Shown one piece after another: positions 32,045 to 41,393 of a stretch of 43,103 bases of DNA. Location of the stretch: assembly GCF_001908235.1 (NCBI RefSeq), contig NZ_LGHK01000144.1, positions 1-43,103 of the forward strand, read 5' to 3'. Origin of the DNA: Bradyrhizobium sp. NAS96.2. GTDB lineage: Bacteria; Pseudomonadota; Alphaproteobacteria; Rhizobiales; Xanthobacteraceae. The notes under the pieces are model-generated. The model saw nothing but the letters and a program-made list of their open reading frames with translations, was not told where the DNA came from and made no database searches. A program made the position numbers and the translations under genes. Position 1 is the first letter of the stretch. Every line of letters begins with the position of its first letter.

Positions 32045-32470
32045 TCACGGCAGCGGCTTCTCATGCGCTTTCGGCCAATAGGTGCCGAAACTCCAGAGAT
32101 TTCCTTCCGGGTCCCGGCACGCGAAATCACGGCTGCCGTATTCGGTGTCGCGCAGTTCCATTTCGATCTTGGCTCCCGCAGCCCTCGCCTTCGCATGCAG
32201 GGCGTCGGGATCGTTGACGGCGATGTAGATCGAATCGGTGCGGCGGCCGCCGAGGTCGCCGACCAGTCTGCCATAGGCATCGTCGCGAGCCTGGCCCAGC
32301 ATCAGCAGCGAGGAACCGTAGGCAAGCTCGGCATGGTGGATCACGCCGCCGTTGCGATAGACGACGTGCTCGGTGAATCCGATCACCGTCGTCAGCCAGG
32401 CGATCATCGCCGCGGCGTCCTTGCAGCGCAGGGTCGGATAGATGCGGGGCGGTTCGATATCGTGCGTCAT
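32045..32470 (-). CDS. VOC-superfamily (glyoxalase-like) protein
   Basis: A 141-residue protein with two beta-alpha-beta-beta-beta halves. The first has YPTLRCKDAAAMIAWLTTVIGF; the second has SIYIAVNDPDALHAKARAAGAK and ends SRDFACRDPEGNLWSFGTYWP, the typical C-terminal D-P-x-G-N-x-W-x-F signature. The subgroup resembles PhnB/bleomycin-resistance-like proteins of unknown substrate. ATG at 32470 is used. It is 67 bases downstream of the AraC regulator gene and may be its target or partner. Confidence 0.85.
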   Translation of the reverse strand: MTHDIEPPRIYPTLRCKDAAAMIAWLTTVIGFTEHVVYRNGGVIHHAELAYGSSLLMLGQARDDAYGRLVGDLGGRRTDSIYIAVNDPDALHAKARAAGAKIEMELRDTEYGSRDFACRDPEGNLWSFGTYWPKAHEKPLP

Positions 32471-32537
32471 GGTCGTGGCCTCCTTGGCTGATGGCGCCAC
32501 TCTGCACGAGACAATCCGGCTTCGGCTTGAAGGTTTG

Positions 32538-33380
32538 TTACCAGTCCTCGGCACGAACCAGCCGGCCGTTGGTCAGCGCCTGGCGGCGTGCCCAGGCGGT
32601 CGGCGGTTCCCCTGCGAACGTGACGAACTCGCGAGCGAGATGGGCCTGGTCGGCATAGCCGCTTTCCGCCGCGATGCCCGCCCAGCCGAGCCTGGATCCG
32701 CTTTGTGCAAGCCGGCTCGCCCGATGAAACCGCATCATGCGCGCCAGCGATTTGGGCGCGAGGCCGAGCTCGGATCGAAACCGGCCGACCAGATGCTTGC
32801 GGCTCCAGCCGATCTCGCCGGCCAGTGCCGTGATCCTGATGGCACCGGCCGAGCGCGCCAGTCTTCGATAGGCGAACGCGACTTCGCCAGACGGCGCGTG
32901 GCCGGCGCGGCGAAGCACGAAGTCCTCGATCAGGTCGAAGCGGCGCTGCCAGCAGGTCTCGGCGCCGAGCCGCTCGCGCAGCCAATGGCCATCACGGCCG
33001 AGCACGTCATCGAGTTCGATCATGCGCCCGGCCAGCTCGGTCACGGCGCCGCCAAAGAAGCTGTAGGCACCAAGCGGGGTGAAATCCACCTGCACGCAGG
33101 CGGCGTGGCCATCGGACTCGATGTAGACCGGTCCCGCGTAGAGACCGGCAGCAAAGCTGTGCTGGCGGTCGCTCGCTTGCGGCTCCCGCCCGAGCGCGAT
33201 CAGGAACGGGGTGCCGAAGCTGATGATCAGCGGAACGATCAGCGGCGCGGTCTGCCGCTGCGCGAACCGGCCGGCCGCGGTCTCGCGATAGCCGGTCATC
33301 GCAGCAATCAGCCCTGCCGTGCGCAGCGACGGGGTGCGCTGCACGAACTCAAATGCGACGGGTGCCGCGAACTCGGCCAT
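32538..33380 (-). CDS. AraC-family transcriptional regulator
   Basis: A 280-residue regulator. The C-terminal double helix-turn-helix (about 165–265) shows EIGWSRKHLVGRFRSELGL, then MMRFHRASRLAQSG and IAAESGYADQAHLAREFVTFAGEPPTAW, with SGYADQAHLAREF as the second recognition unit. The N-terminal part has a DUF6597-like cupin pattern (ERLGAETCWQRRFDLIEDF follows it), which would bind an unknown ligand. It starts 24 bases after the hydrolase gene and precedes the VOC gene, so all three are probably co-transcribed. The likely targets are this small operon or a nearby catabolic function. Confidence 0.88.
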   Translation of the reverse strand: MAEFAAPVAFEFVQRTPSLRTAGLIAAMTGYRETAAGRFAQRQTAPLIVPLIISFGTPFLIALGREPQASDRQHSFAAGLYAGPVYIESDGHAACVQVDFTPLGAYSFFGGAVTELAGRMIELDDVLGRDGHWLRERLGAETCWQRRFDLIEDFVLRRAGHAPSGEVAFAYRRLARSAGAIRITALAGEIGWSRKHLVGRFRSELGLAPKSLARMMRFHRASRLAQSGSRLGWAGIAAESGYADQAHLAREFVTFAGEPPTAWARRQALTNGRLVRAEDW

Positions 33381-33404
33381 GCGGTCCTCGCAGGAGGCGG
33401 CGGC

Positions 33405-34115
33405 TTACCCGATATCGGACGACTGGATGCGCTTGACCCCGGCCTTGTCCATATCGGCCCAGGCCTTGGCGAGGGATCCCTGGGTGTCGATGCCGCGGCA
33501 GGCGTCTTCCACCACATAGGTTTCGAAACCGGCCTTGCGCGCATCGAGCGCGGTCCATGCCACGCAGAAATCGGTGGCGAGCCCGGCCACGAAAACCCGC
33601 TCGACGTTGCGCGCTTTGAGATAGGCGGCAAGCCCTGTGGTGGTCTTGCCGTCGGCTTCGGTGAAGGCGGAGTAGCTGTCGACGTCCTTGTGAAAACCCT
33701 TGCGGATGATCAGCTCGGCCTGCGGGATCGCGAGGTCCTTCGACAGCCCTGCGCCGTCAGTGCCCTGCACACAGTGATCGGGCCACAGCACCTGCTTGCC
33801 GTAGGCGAGGTCGATGACCTCGAACGGCTTCTTGCCTGCATGGACCGAGGCAAACGAGATGTGACCCGGCGTGTGCCAGTCCTGCGTCATCACCACATTG
33901 GCGAAGCTCTTGGCGATCTTGTTGATGACAGGCACCACCTGCTCGCCATCCTTCACCGCGAGGCTGCCGCCGGGCAGGAAGCAGTTCTGGACGTCGATCA
34001 CGAGCAGCGCGGAGCCATCGTCGGGCTTGATGGTGGCGGCCCAGAGACTTCTTGGAACCAGCGTCGCAAGCGCCATCGTACCAGGGCCTGCAACGATCCG
34101 TCGTCGATCCAACAT
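33405..34115 (-). CDS. Isochorismatase-family nicotinamidase-like hydrolase with export signal
   Basis: A 236-residue protein. Residues 1–27 look like a Tat or Sec signal (DRRRIVAGPGTMALATLVPRSLWAA). The core matches PncA: catalytic Asp41 (LLVIDVQNCFLPGG), Lys139 (IIRKGF) and Cys184 (LATDFCVAW); metal ligands Asp79, His81 and His114 (TQDWHTPGH, WPDHC). PncA deamidates nicotinamide to nicotinate for NAD recycling and is normally cytoplasmic, so a signal peptide is unusual. All catalytic residues are present. The starting codon could be debated, but the hydrophobic stretch lies inside the open frame. It heads the run with the AraC and VOC genes. Confidence 0.85.
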   Translation of the reverse strand: MLDRRRIVAGPGTMALATLVPRSLWAATIKPDDGSALLVIDVQNCFLPGGSLAVKDGEQVVPVINKIAKSFANVVMTQDWHTPGHISFASVHAGKKPFEVIDLAYGKQVLWPDHCVQGTDGAGLSKDLAIPQAELIIRKGFHKDVDSYSAFTEADGKTTTGLAAYLKARNVERVFVAGLATDFCVAWTALDARKAGFETYVVEDACRGIDTQGSLAKAWADMDKAGVKRIQSSDIG

Positions 34116-34214
34116 CGCGCCCCTCCTCGCTTTGCGTGATACAGCGCGAGGAGGCTAGTTCCGTTCGGCGAACGACGAAAGTGGGATTTTTCTGACCGGG
34201 CTGCGAACGGCTGG

Positions 34215-35150
34215 TCAGCCGCGCGGCTGGATGCCGTCGCGCACCGCGCGGAAGCGCGGGAAGGCCTTCTCCCAATCGGTGCGCGGCGAGCTGCCGATGA
34301 CCCGCACCGATGTCTGCGCGCCGAACCGCAGCCACTGCACGATGGTCACCGGGGTGTTGTCCTTGCCGCTGACGGCGTCGATCCGGGTCTCGAAGCCGGG
34401 CTGGCCGTCGATCCGGATCGGTTCGGACATGGTGATCCGCCCGTCGCGCACGCCGGGGATCGTGGTCGCGATCTGCTGGGCAAAGCGGCCGCGGTCGTCA
34501 GGCGTGGCGGGCGCAGAAGCGATGACGCCAAGCAGCATGAAGGGCTTGGTCTCAAGGACCTTGTCGTCGCCGTCGGCCATCAGCAGCGCTGCGCCCGGCG
34601 CCAGCATGCGGATGTTCTTGAAGCTGCCGAGCTCGGTGACCTTGAACGGCATCATGGCGAGCTGTTCGTCGACCGGCACCTCGTTGCGAATCTGGGCCGA
34701 GGCGAACATCTGCCGGACCGCGTCGTCGGTGTAGATCTTGCTGGCGTTCTCCGGCACCTGCACCGCGACATAGCCGGAGAAGGTCGGCCCCGGCAGGATC
34801 ATGGAATAGCGCCGCACATTGCTGGCGCCGTCGCGCGCGCTCTCCACGGTGTAGTATGCGAGGCCGGCCGGCGTCTCGAGGCTCTCGGGCTTGATGTTTC
34901 CGGTGCCGGCCGGGTTGGCCTTGAAGGCGGTCACGACCTCGTTGTAGGCGTCCGCAGGCAGGTCGGCGATCAGGACCTTGACGCCCTGATCCTCGGTCTC
35001 GAAGCCGATGAACGATTTGGCGCGGACGAGGCCCACCAGCGGTTTCATCCCGACATGCGCGCCCGGCGGAAACACCACGTCGGCGGCAAAGCCACGACAG
35101 GTGGCGGCAATCAGCAAGGCAACCGCAACGAGAACTCGAAAAGGCGTCAT
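34215..35150 (-). CDS. Secreted hypothetical protein
   Basis: A 311-residue protein with a clear signal peptide (MTPFRVLVAVALLIAATCRGFA, cleavage near residue 23). The mature part begins DVVFPPGAHVGMKPLVGL and shows two related-looking halves with hydrophobic strands, such as FSGYVAVQVPE and FMLLGVIASAPATPDD. No cysteine lies in the mature part. I do not recognise the family; similar proteins occur in Bradyrhizobium as far as I recall. ATG at 35150 is chosen; upstream in-frame codons would extend into a structured non-coding region. It is transcribed away from dnaK across 567 bases. Function unknown, probably periplasmic. Confidence 0.8.
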   Translation of the reverse strand: MTPFRVLVAVALLIAATCRGFAADVVFPPGAHVGMKPLVGLVRAKSFIGFETEDQGVKVLIADLPADAYNEVVTAFKANPAGTGNIKPESLETPAGLAYYTVESARDGASNVRRYSMILPGPTFSGYVAVQVPENASKIYTDDAVRQMFASAQIRNEVPVDEQLAMMPFKVTELGSFKNIRMLAPGAALLMADGDDKVLETKPFMLLGVIASAPATPDDRGRFAQQIATTIPGVRDGRITMSEPIRIDGQPGFETRIDAVSGKDNTPVTIVQWLRFGAQTSVRVIGSSPRTDWEKAFPRFRAVRDGIQPRG

Positions 35151-35194
35151 GGGGGATCTACCGGTTTTGCTTGGTGGCCGCGCAACGGGGCCGG

Positions 35195-35253
35195 TGCAGG
35201 GCTGGATGGCCTCTTTCAGTCGGACCGCTTTTAGCGGTTTTGATGGCCCTGCA
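35195..35253. other. Nested stem-loop in the leader of the secreted-protein gene
   Basis: TGCAGGGC (35195–35202) pairs with GCCCTGCA (35246–35253), enclosing ACCGCT (35224–35229) and AGCGGT (35233–35238), the latter followed by TTT on the + strand. On the reverse strand it would lie within about 100 bases of the 35150 start codon. Confidence 0.45.
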
Positions 35254-35528
35254 ACAGGCCGCCAACTCTCCGCTCCGGGCCCGCAGGCTCGATTCCGTGG
35301 GCTTTTGGCCCCGATTGGCTGGCACTTTCCAGTTTCCCGACGTTTCCAACGAGCGGCCGCCAGCGGCCAAACAGCGCGCCCTCGACCCGTGCGCCGCTCT
35401 CGCATACGACGTTTGTGAGCGTTCACTCAACAGCGCTGACGCCATGCCGCGAACGTTTGCGGTCGACGGCAGGCCCCATCATTGCCGATTTGTTAACTTG
35501 GATCGGGCTTGAACCGGCGCCGCGGTCG

Positions 35529-35560
35529 GACTGACACAATCTTTCAAACGTCAGTCTTTT
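35529..35560 (+). terminator. Terminator-like stem-loop upstream of dnaK promoter
   Basis: GACTGAC (35529–35535) pairs with GTCAGTC (35550–35556), with a 14-base loop and TTTT at 35557–35560. There is no annotated + strand gene upstream of it for more than 3 kb, so it either insulates dnaK or ends an unrecognised transcript. Confidence 0.4.
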
Positions 35561-35584
35561 CAGGCCTCAACGTTGCGTCCAGTC

Positions 35585-35612
35585 CTTGCGGGCAGGACCC
35601 TCTCTCCTATAT
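35585..35612 (+). promoter_or_regulatory. RpoH (sigma-32)-type promoter for dnaK
   Basis: CTTGCGG (35585–35591), 13 bases, then TCCTATAT (35605–35612) fits the alphaproteobacterial sigma-32 pattern CTTG-N17-CNTATNT. Start of transcription is expected near 35620, giving a leader of about 100 bases. The dnaKJ operon of Bradyrhizobium japonicum is known to be RpoH-dependent. Confidence 0.75.
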
Positions 35613-35717
35613 CAGGCTCACCGTCGCAATATCGCGAGTATGTGAACGTCTGGGGGTTCGGTACGGAGCGCCGTCAGGGCCCAACCAACCTGCCGTAGCA
35701 AAGAGGATATCAAAATC

Positions 35718-37619
<1,902 letters not shown>

Positions 37620-37633
37620 GCGGATTTGCGATC

Positions 37634-37693
37634 ATGACCCTCACACCAAAGAGCACGCGCCGCGTCTCGGAGGAGTGGGGGTCATTTTTCTTT
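37634..37693 (+). terminator. Stem-loop with T-run between dnaK and dnaJ
   Basis: ATGACCCTCAC (37634–37644) pairs with GTGGGGGTCAT (37675–37685) over 11 positions with one G·T pair. The loop is 30 bases and is followed by TTTTTCTTT (37685–37693, sharing one T with the stem). This is a plausible intrinsic terminator or attenuator that would make dnaJ expression lower than dnaK. Confidence 0.65.
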
Positions 37694-37795
37694 AAGGCGA
37701 TCGCTGCATCTTCGAGACAGGCGCAATCCTTGCAAGCGCAGTTCTTGCGGACCTGGTCCTGGGCGATGGCCACGAACTTCGGACGGAATTGAAGG

Positions 37796-38926
37796 ATGTC
37801 GACCAAGCGCTGCTATTACGAGACTCTCGAGGTCGATCGGAACGCGGACGAGACCAAGCTGAAATCGGCTTTCCGCAAGCTCGCGATGAAATGGCATCCG
37901 GACAAGAATCCGGGCGACGCCACCAGCGAAGTCCGGTTCAAGGAAATCAACGAAGCCTATGAGGTGCTGAAGGACGGCGACAAGCGCGCCGCCTATGACC
38001 GCTTCGGCCATGCCGCCTTCGAGCAGGGCATGGGCGGCGGTGGTCCCGGCTTCGGCGCCGGCTTCGCCTCCTCCTTCTCCGATATCTTCGAGGATCTGTT
38101 CGGCATGGCCGGACAGCGCCGCGGCGGTGGCGGCCGCGAGCGCGGCGCCGACCTGCGCTACAACATGGAGATCACACTCGAGGAGGCCTTCCAGGGCAAG
38201 ACCGCGCAGATCGAGATCCCGGTCTCGGTCACCTGCGAATCCTGCTCCGGCACCGGCGCCAAGGCCGGCACCAAGCCGAAGACCTGCTCGCATTGCGGCG
38301 GCGCCGGCCGGATCCGGCAGGCCCAGGGCTTCTTCACGCTGGAGCGGACCTGCCCCGGCTGTCAGGGTCGCGGTCAGATGATCGAGGACGCCTGCACCTC
38401 CTGCGCCGGTTCCGGCCGGGTGACGCGCGAGCGCACGCTGTCGGTCAACATTCCCCCGGGGGTCGAGGACGGCACCCGTATCCGGCTCGCCGGCGAAGGC
38501 GAGGCCGGCGTCCGCGGCGGACCGCCCGGCGACCTCTACATCTTCCTGTCGCTGACCACGCACCAGTTCTTCCAGCGCGACGGCGCCGACCTGCACTGCC
38601 GCGTGCCGATCTCGATGGTGACCGCAGCGCTCGGCGGCGAGTTCGAGGTGCCGACCATCGACAAGGGCAAGACCAAGGTGAAGGTGCCGGCCGGCACCCA
38701 GTCCAGCCGCCGATTCCGCATCGCATCAAAGGGCATGCCGGTGCTGCGCTCGCGCCAGACCGGCGACATGTACGTCCAGGTCGTGGTCGAAACGCCGCAG
38801 AATCTGACCAAGAAGCAGCAAGAATTGCTGATGGAGTTCGAAAAACTCTCGTCCGGCGCAACCCAGCCGGAGGCAGCGGGTTTCTTCTCTAAGGTCAAGG
38901 ACTTCTTCGGAAACCGCTCCGTCTAG
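37796..38926 (+). CDS. dnaJ: Chaperone DnaJ (Hsp40)
   Basis: A 376-residue type I Hsp40. The J domain starts CYYETLEVDRNADE and has His34-Pro35-Asp36 in WHPDKNPGD. A Gly/Phe-rich linker follows (about 78–102). The zinc-finger region (about 140–215) has four repeats: CESCSGTG, CSHCGGAG, CPGCQGRG and CTSCAGSG. The C-terminal substrate-binding domains are complete. It stimulates DnaK ATPase. The ATG at 37796 is 176 bases after dnaK, with a terminator-like hairpin between them. Confidence 0.97.
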   Translation: MSTKRCYYETLEVDRNADETKLKSAFRKLAMKWHPDKNPGDATSEVRFKEINEAYEVLKDGDKRAAYDRFGHAAFEQGMGGGGPGFGAGFASSFSDIFEDLFGMAGQRRGGGGRERGADLRYNMEITLEEAFQGKTAQIEIPVSVTCESCSGTGAKAGTKPKTCSHCGGAGRIRQAQGFFTLERTCPGCQGRGQMIEDACTSCAGSGRVTRERTLSVNIPPGVEDGTRIRLAGEGEAGVRGGPPGDLYIFLSLTTHQFFQRDGADLHCRVPISMVTAALGGEFEVPTIDKGKTKVKVPAGTQSSRRFRIASKGMPVLRSRQTGDMYVQVVVETPQNLTKKQQELLMEFEKLSSGATQPEAAGFFSKVKDFFGNRSV

Positions 38927-38931
38927 CCGCA

Positions 38932-38955
38932 GTCGTTACGCTTGACCGTAACGAC
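38932..38955. terminator. Stem-loop after dnaJ
   Basis: GTCGTTACG (38932–38940) and CGTAACGAC (38947–38955) form a perfect nine-base stem with a six-base loop, six bases after the dnaJ stop. There is no T-run, so termination would be weak and read-through into pmtA is possible. The loop also contains TTGAC, the start of a possible promoter for pmtA. Confidence 0.45.
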
Positions 38956-39026
38956 TTCGATCTATACGTGTTTATGAACGTTTTCTGACAACCGCTCGAT
39001 TGTGCGCGGTCCCGCCTGGTAGCGAC

Positions 39027-39629
39027 ATGCCTCTGCAATCGTCCGTGCGTGCGTCGAAGAAGCCCCTCCGTCTCGACGACGAGGTTCGTTTCCTCCGTTC
39101 ATGGATGGAGAAGCCGCTGCATATGGGCGCGGTGATGCCGTCCGGACGGCTGCTCGCGCGCACCATGGCGCAATATGTCGATCCCGAAGCCGAAGGGCCG
39201 GTCATCGAACTTGGGCCCGGCACCGGGGCGATCACCAATGCGCTGATCGAACATGGCGTCGATCAGAAGCGTCTCGTCCTGGTTGAGTACAATCCCGGCT
39301 TCTGCGCGTTGCTGCGCGAACGCTATCCGCACGCCAAAGTCGTCCAGGGCGACGCCTACAGGCTTCGCGACACGCTGTGGGACGTCATGAAGTCTCCGGC
39401 CTCGGCCGTGGTCTCCGGCCTGCCGCTCGTCACCAAGCCGATGCTGACCCGCCTGAAGCTGATCCGCGACGCCTTCATTGCGCTCGCACCGGGCGCGCCC
39501 TTCGTCCAGTTCACCTATTCGGTGGCGCCCCCGATTCCGAAGTCGCTGCCGGGCGTGTCCACAGAGGCCTCCGAGCGGATCTGGATGAACCTTCCGCCCG
39601 CGCGGGTCTGGGTGTATCGCAAGGGCTGA
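39027..39629 (+). CDS. pmtA: Phospholipid N-methyltransferase (PmtA-like)
   Basis: A 200-residue SAM-dependent methyltransferase. Motif I is VIELGPGTGAITNALI (about 59–74), followed by LVLVEYNPGFCALLRERYP and a VSGLPLVTKPML segment. FLRSWMEKPLHMGAVMPSGRLLA near the N-terminus (core MEKPLHMGAVMPSG) is typical of the rhizobial PmtA type, which methylates phosphatidylethanolamine toward phosphatidylcholine. I recall that in Bradyrhizobium japonicum pmtA lies near dnaJ and that phosphatidylcholine is needed for efficient nodulation, which agrees with the position here. ATG at 39027 is used; nine in-frame codons upstream are unlikely. Which methylation steps it performs cannot be read. Confidence 0.85.
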   Translation: MPLQSSVRASKKPLRLDDEVRFLRSWMEKPLHMGAVMPSGRLLARTMAQYVDPEAEGPVIELGPGTGAITNALIEHGVDQKRLVLVEYNPGFCALLRERYPHAKVVQGDAYRLRDTLWDVMKSPASAVVSGLPLVTKPMLTRLKLIRDAFIALAPGAPFVQFTYSVAPPIPKSLPGVSTEASERIWMNLPPARVWVYRKG

Positions 39630-39677
39630 CCGCTCGGCGCAATCGTGTCGGGCACGCGCCCCAACCGCGATTGCAGA

Positions 39678-40256
39678 ATGTCCGCGCTGAAAATCCTCGT
39701 GATCCCTGGATCGCTTCGATCAGGCTCGCTCAATGCGAAGCTGGCAGCCGTGCTGGCGCACGAGCTAGCGCTGCTGGGGGCCGATGTCACCCGCATTTCG
39801 CTCGGCGATTTTCCGCTGCCGATCTATGACGGCGACCTGCAGGCCAAATCGGGCGTGCCGCAGCACGCCGTCAATCTGAAGCGGATGATCGGCGCCCATC
39901 ATGGCGTGCTGGTGGTGACGCCGGAATACAATTCCTCGGTGCCGGCGCTGGTGAAGAACACGATCGACTGGGTGAGCCGCGTGCAGGATCCGCACGAGGC
40001 ACGCGGCCAGGTGTTCCGCGAGCGCGTGTTCGCGATCGCCGCGGCCTCCGGCAACCGGCTCGGCGGCACGCGTGCGCTGGCGGCGCTGCGCCTGATCCTG
40101 TCGGCGTGCCACGCCACCGTGATCCCGAACCAGCTCGCGCTGTCATTCGCCGAGCACGCCTATGACGACATGGATCACCTTAAGCACCAGGGCGACATCG
40201 ACACGATGCGCGCGCTGGTGCGGCAGCTGATCGACCATTCCCAACGCATGATGTGA
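39678..40256 (+). CDS. NADPH-dependent FMN reductase family protein
   Basis: A 192-residue flavodoxin-fold protein. ILVIPGSLRSGSLNAKLA (5–22) is the FMN phosphate loop, and VTPEYNSSVPALVKNTIDWVSR (core TPEYNSSVPALVKN) is the family signature. Members reduce FMN, quinones or chromate with NAD(P)H; ChrR, SsuE-like and azoreductase functions all occur, and the substrate is not decided. ATG at 39678 gives MSALKILVIPG; eleven in-frame codons upstream are rejected. It is six bases ahead of pyrF, suggesting co-transcription. Confidence 0.88.
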   Translation: MSALKILVIPGSLRSGSLNAKLAAVLAHELALLGADVTRISLGDFPLPIYDGDLQAKSGVPQHAVNLKRMIGAHHGVLVVTPEYNSSVPALVKNTIDWVSRVQDPHEARGQVFRERVFAIAAASGNRLGGTRALAALRLILSACHATVIPNQLALSFAEHAYDDMDHLKHQGDIDTMRALVRQLIDHSQRMM

Positions 40257-40262
40257 GGTGAC

Positions 40263-40985
40263 ATGCAGCCAGCCAAGATCGCTCCAAGGATCGCCCCAAG
40301 AGACCGGTTGATTGTGGCGCTCGATGTGCCGTCAGTCGCTGCGGCCGAGGCGATGATCGACAGGCTCGGCGACAGCGTCACCTTCTACAAGATCGGCTAT
40401 CAGCTCGGTTACGCCGGCGGCCTCGTGCTGGCGAAGCAGCTTGCGGGCAGCGGCAAGAAGGTTTTCGTCGATCTCAAGCTGCATGACATCGGCAACACCG
40501 TTGCGCGCGGCGTCGAGAGCGTCGCCTCGCTCGGCGCGACCTTCCTCACCGTGCATGCCTATCCGCAGACCATGAAGGCGGCGGTCGAAGCCCGCGCCGG
40601 CACCAGTCTGAAGATCCTCGCGGTGACGGTGCTGACGTCCTACGACGACGCCGACCTTCACGCCGCAGGCTATCGCCTCAACGTCTCCGATCTCGTCGAA
40701 GCGCGTGCCCGGCAGGCGCAGGCGCTCGGCGTCGACGGCCTCGTCAGCTCGCCCGAGGAAGCCGCCGCCCTGCGCAAGATCGTCGGCGATCAGATGAACC
40801 TGGTGACGCCCGGCATCCGCCCGGCGGGCTCGGCGACCGGCGACCAGAAGCGCATCATGACGCCGGCCCGTGCCATTGCCGCCGGCGCCGACTATCTGGT
40901 GGTCGGCCGCCCGGTGATGGAAGCCGCCGATCCGAAGGCCGCCGCCGAAGCCATTCACACCGAGATCGCCCAAGCACTTGCCTGA
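40263..40985 (+). CDS. pyrF: Orotidine 5'-phosphate decarboxylase
   Basis: A 240-residue beta/alpha-barrel enzyme that converts OMP to UMP. RLIVALDVPSVAAAEAM starts the barrel, and VFVDLKLHDIGNTVARGV has the catalytic Asp-Lys-x-x-Asp (DLKLHD). VTPGIRPAGSATGDQKRI (core TPGIRP) and VVGRPVMEAADP are the phosphate-binding loops. AGGTGA precedes the ATG. It lies between the FMN reductase and a DUF1330 gene, the downstream gap being 40 bases. Confidence 0.96.
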   Translation: MQPAKIAPRIAPRDRLIVALDVPSVAAAEAMIDRLGDSVTFYKIGYQLGYAGGLVLAKQLAGSGKKVFVDLKLHDIGNTVARGVESVASLGATFLTVHAYPQTMKAAVEARAGTSLKILAVTVLTSYDDADLHAAGYRLNVSDLVEARARQAQALGVDGLVSSPEEAAALRKIVGDQMNLVTPGIRPAGSATGDQKRIMTPARAIAAGADYLVVGRPVMEAADPKAAAEAIHTEIAQALA

Positions 40986-41025
40986 AGCAACAGCTCGCCT
41001 GAACCAACAACAAGGGAGAACACAG

Positions 41026-41328
41026 ATGGCGAAGGGATACTGGATCGGACGCGTCGACGTTCACAACGACGAAGGCTACAAGCCCTACGCGGTCGCCAAC
41101 CTTGCGATCTTCAAGAAATTCGGCGGCCGCTACGTGGTGCGCGGCGGCCAGCTCAACTGCGTCGAGGGCCAGAGCCGCTCCCGCAACGTCGTGATCGAAT
41201 TCCCCGACTACGCAACCGCGATGGCCTGCTACAACTCGCCGGAATACCAGGCCAACATCAAGGTGCGGCAGCCGCATTCGATCGCCGACCTCATCATCAT
41301 CGAGGGCTATGACGGCCCGCAGCCCTGA
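41026..41328 (+). CDS. DUF1330 family small protein
   Basis: A 100-residue protein of the ferredoxin-like dimeric barrel type. MAKGYWIGRVDVHNDEGYKPY at the start (core GYWIGRVDVHNDEGY), FGGRYVVRGGQ and the VVIEFPDYATAMACYNSPEYQ segment are the usual DUF1330 pattern. The family has no firmly known reaction. The ATG at 41026 follows AGGGAGAACACAG; an in-frame start 16 codons upstream would overlap the pyrF end. dapB follows after 65 bases. Confidence 0.88.
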   Translation: MAKGYWIGRVDVHNDEGYKPYAVANLAIFKKFGGRYVVRGGQLNCVEGQSRSRNVVIEFPDYATAMACYNSPEYQANIKVRQPHSIADLIIIEGYDGPQP

Positions 41329-41393
41329 CCGGGGCCGGCCGGCTCGGTTGCCGGAACTGCCTTGGCTCGCTATATCGCGTGGAGAGGTGAGCC

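Larger units (their letters stand above)
35151..35717. other. 567-base non-coding region upstream of dnaK
   Basis: No gene is supported; short frames lack codon bias and domain features. It holds a nested hairpin at 35195–35253, a terminator-like stem-loop with TTTT at 35529–35560 and an RpoH-type promoter at 35585–35612. The 5' leader of dnaK would be about 100 bases. A small RNA ending at the 35560 terminator is possible but unproven. Confidence 0.7.

Noticed and set aside
32442..34139. Long + strand frame of 565 codons opposite the VOC, AraC and nicotinamidase-like genes
   Set aside because: Antisense to three recognisable genes and lacking any domain.
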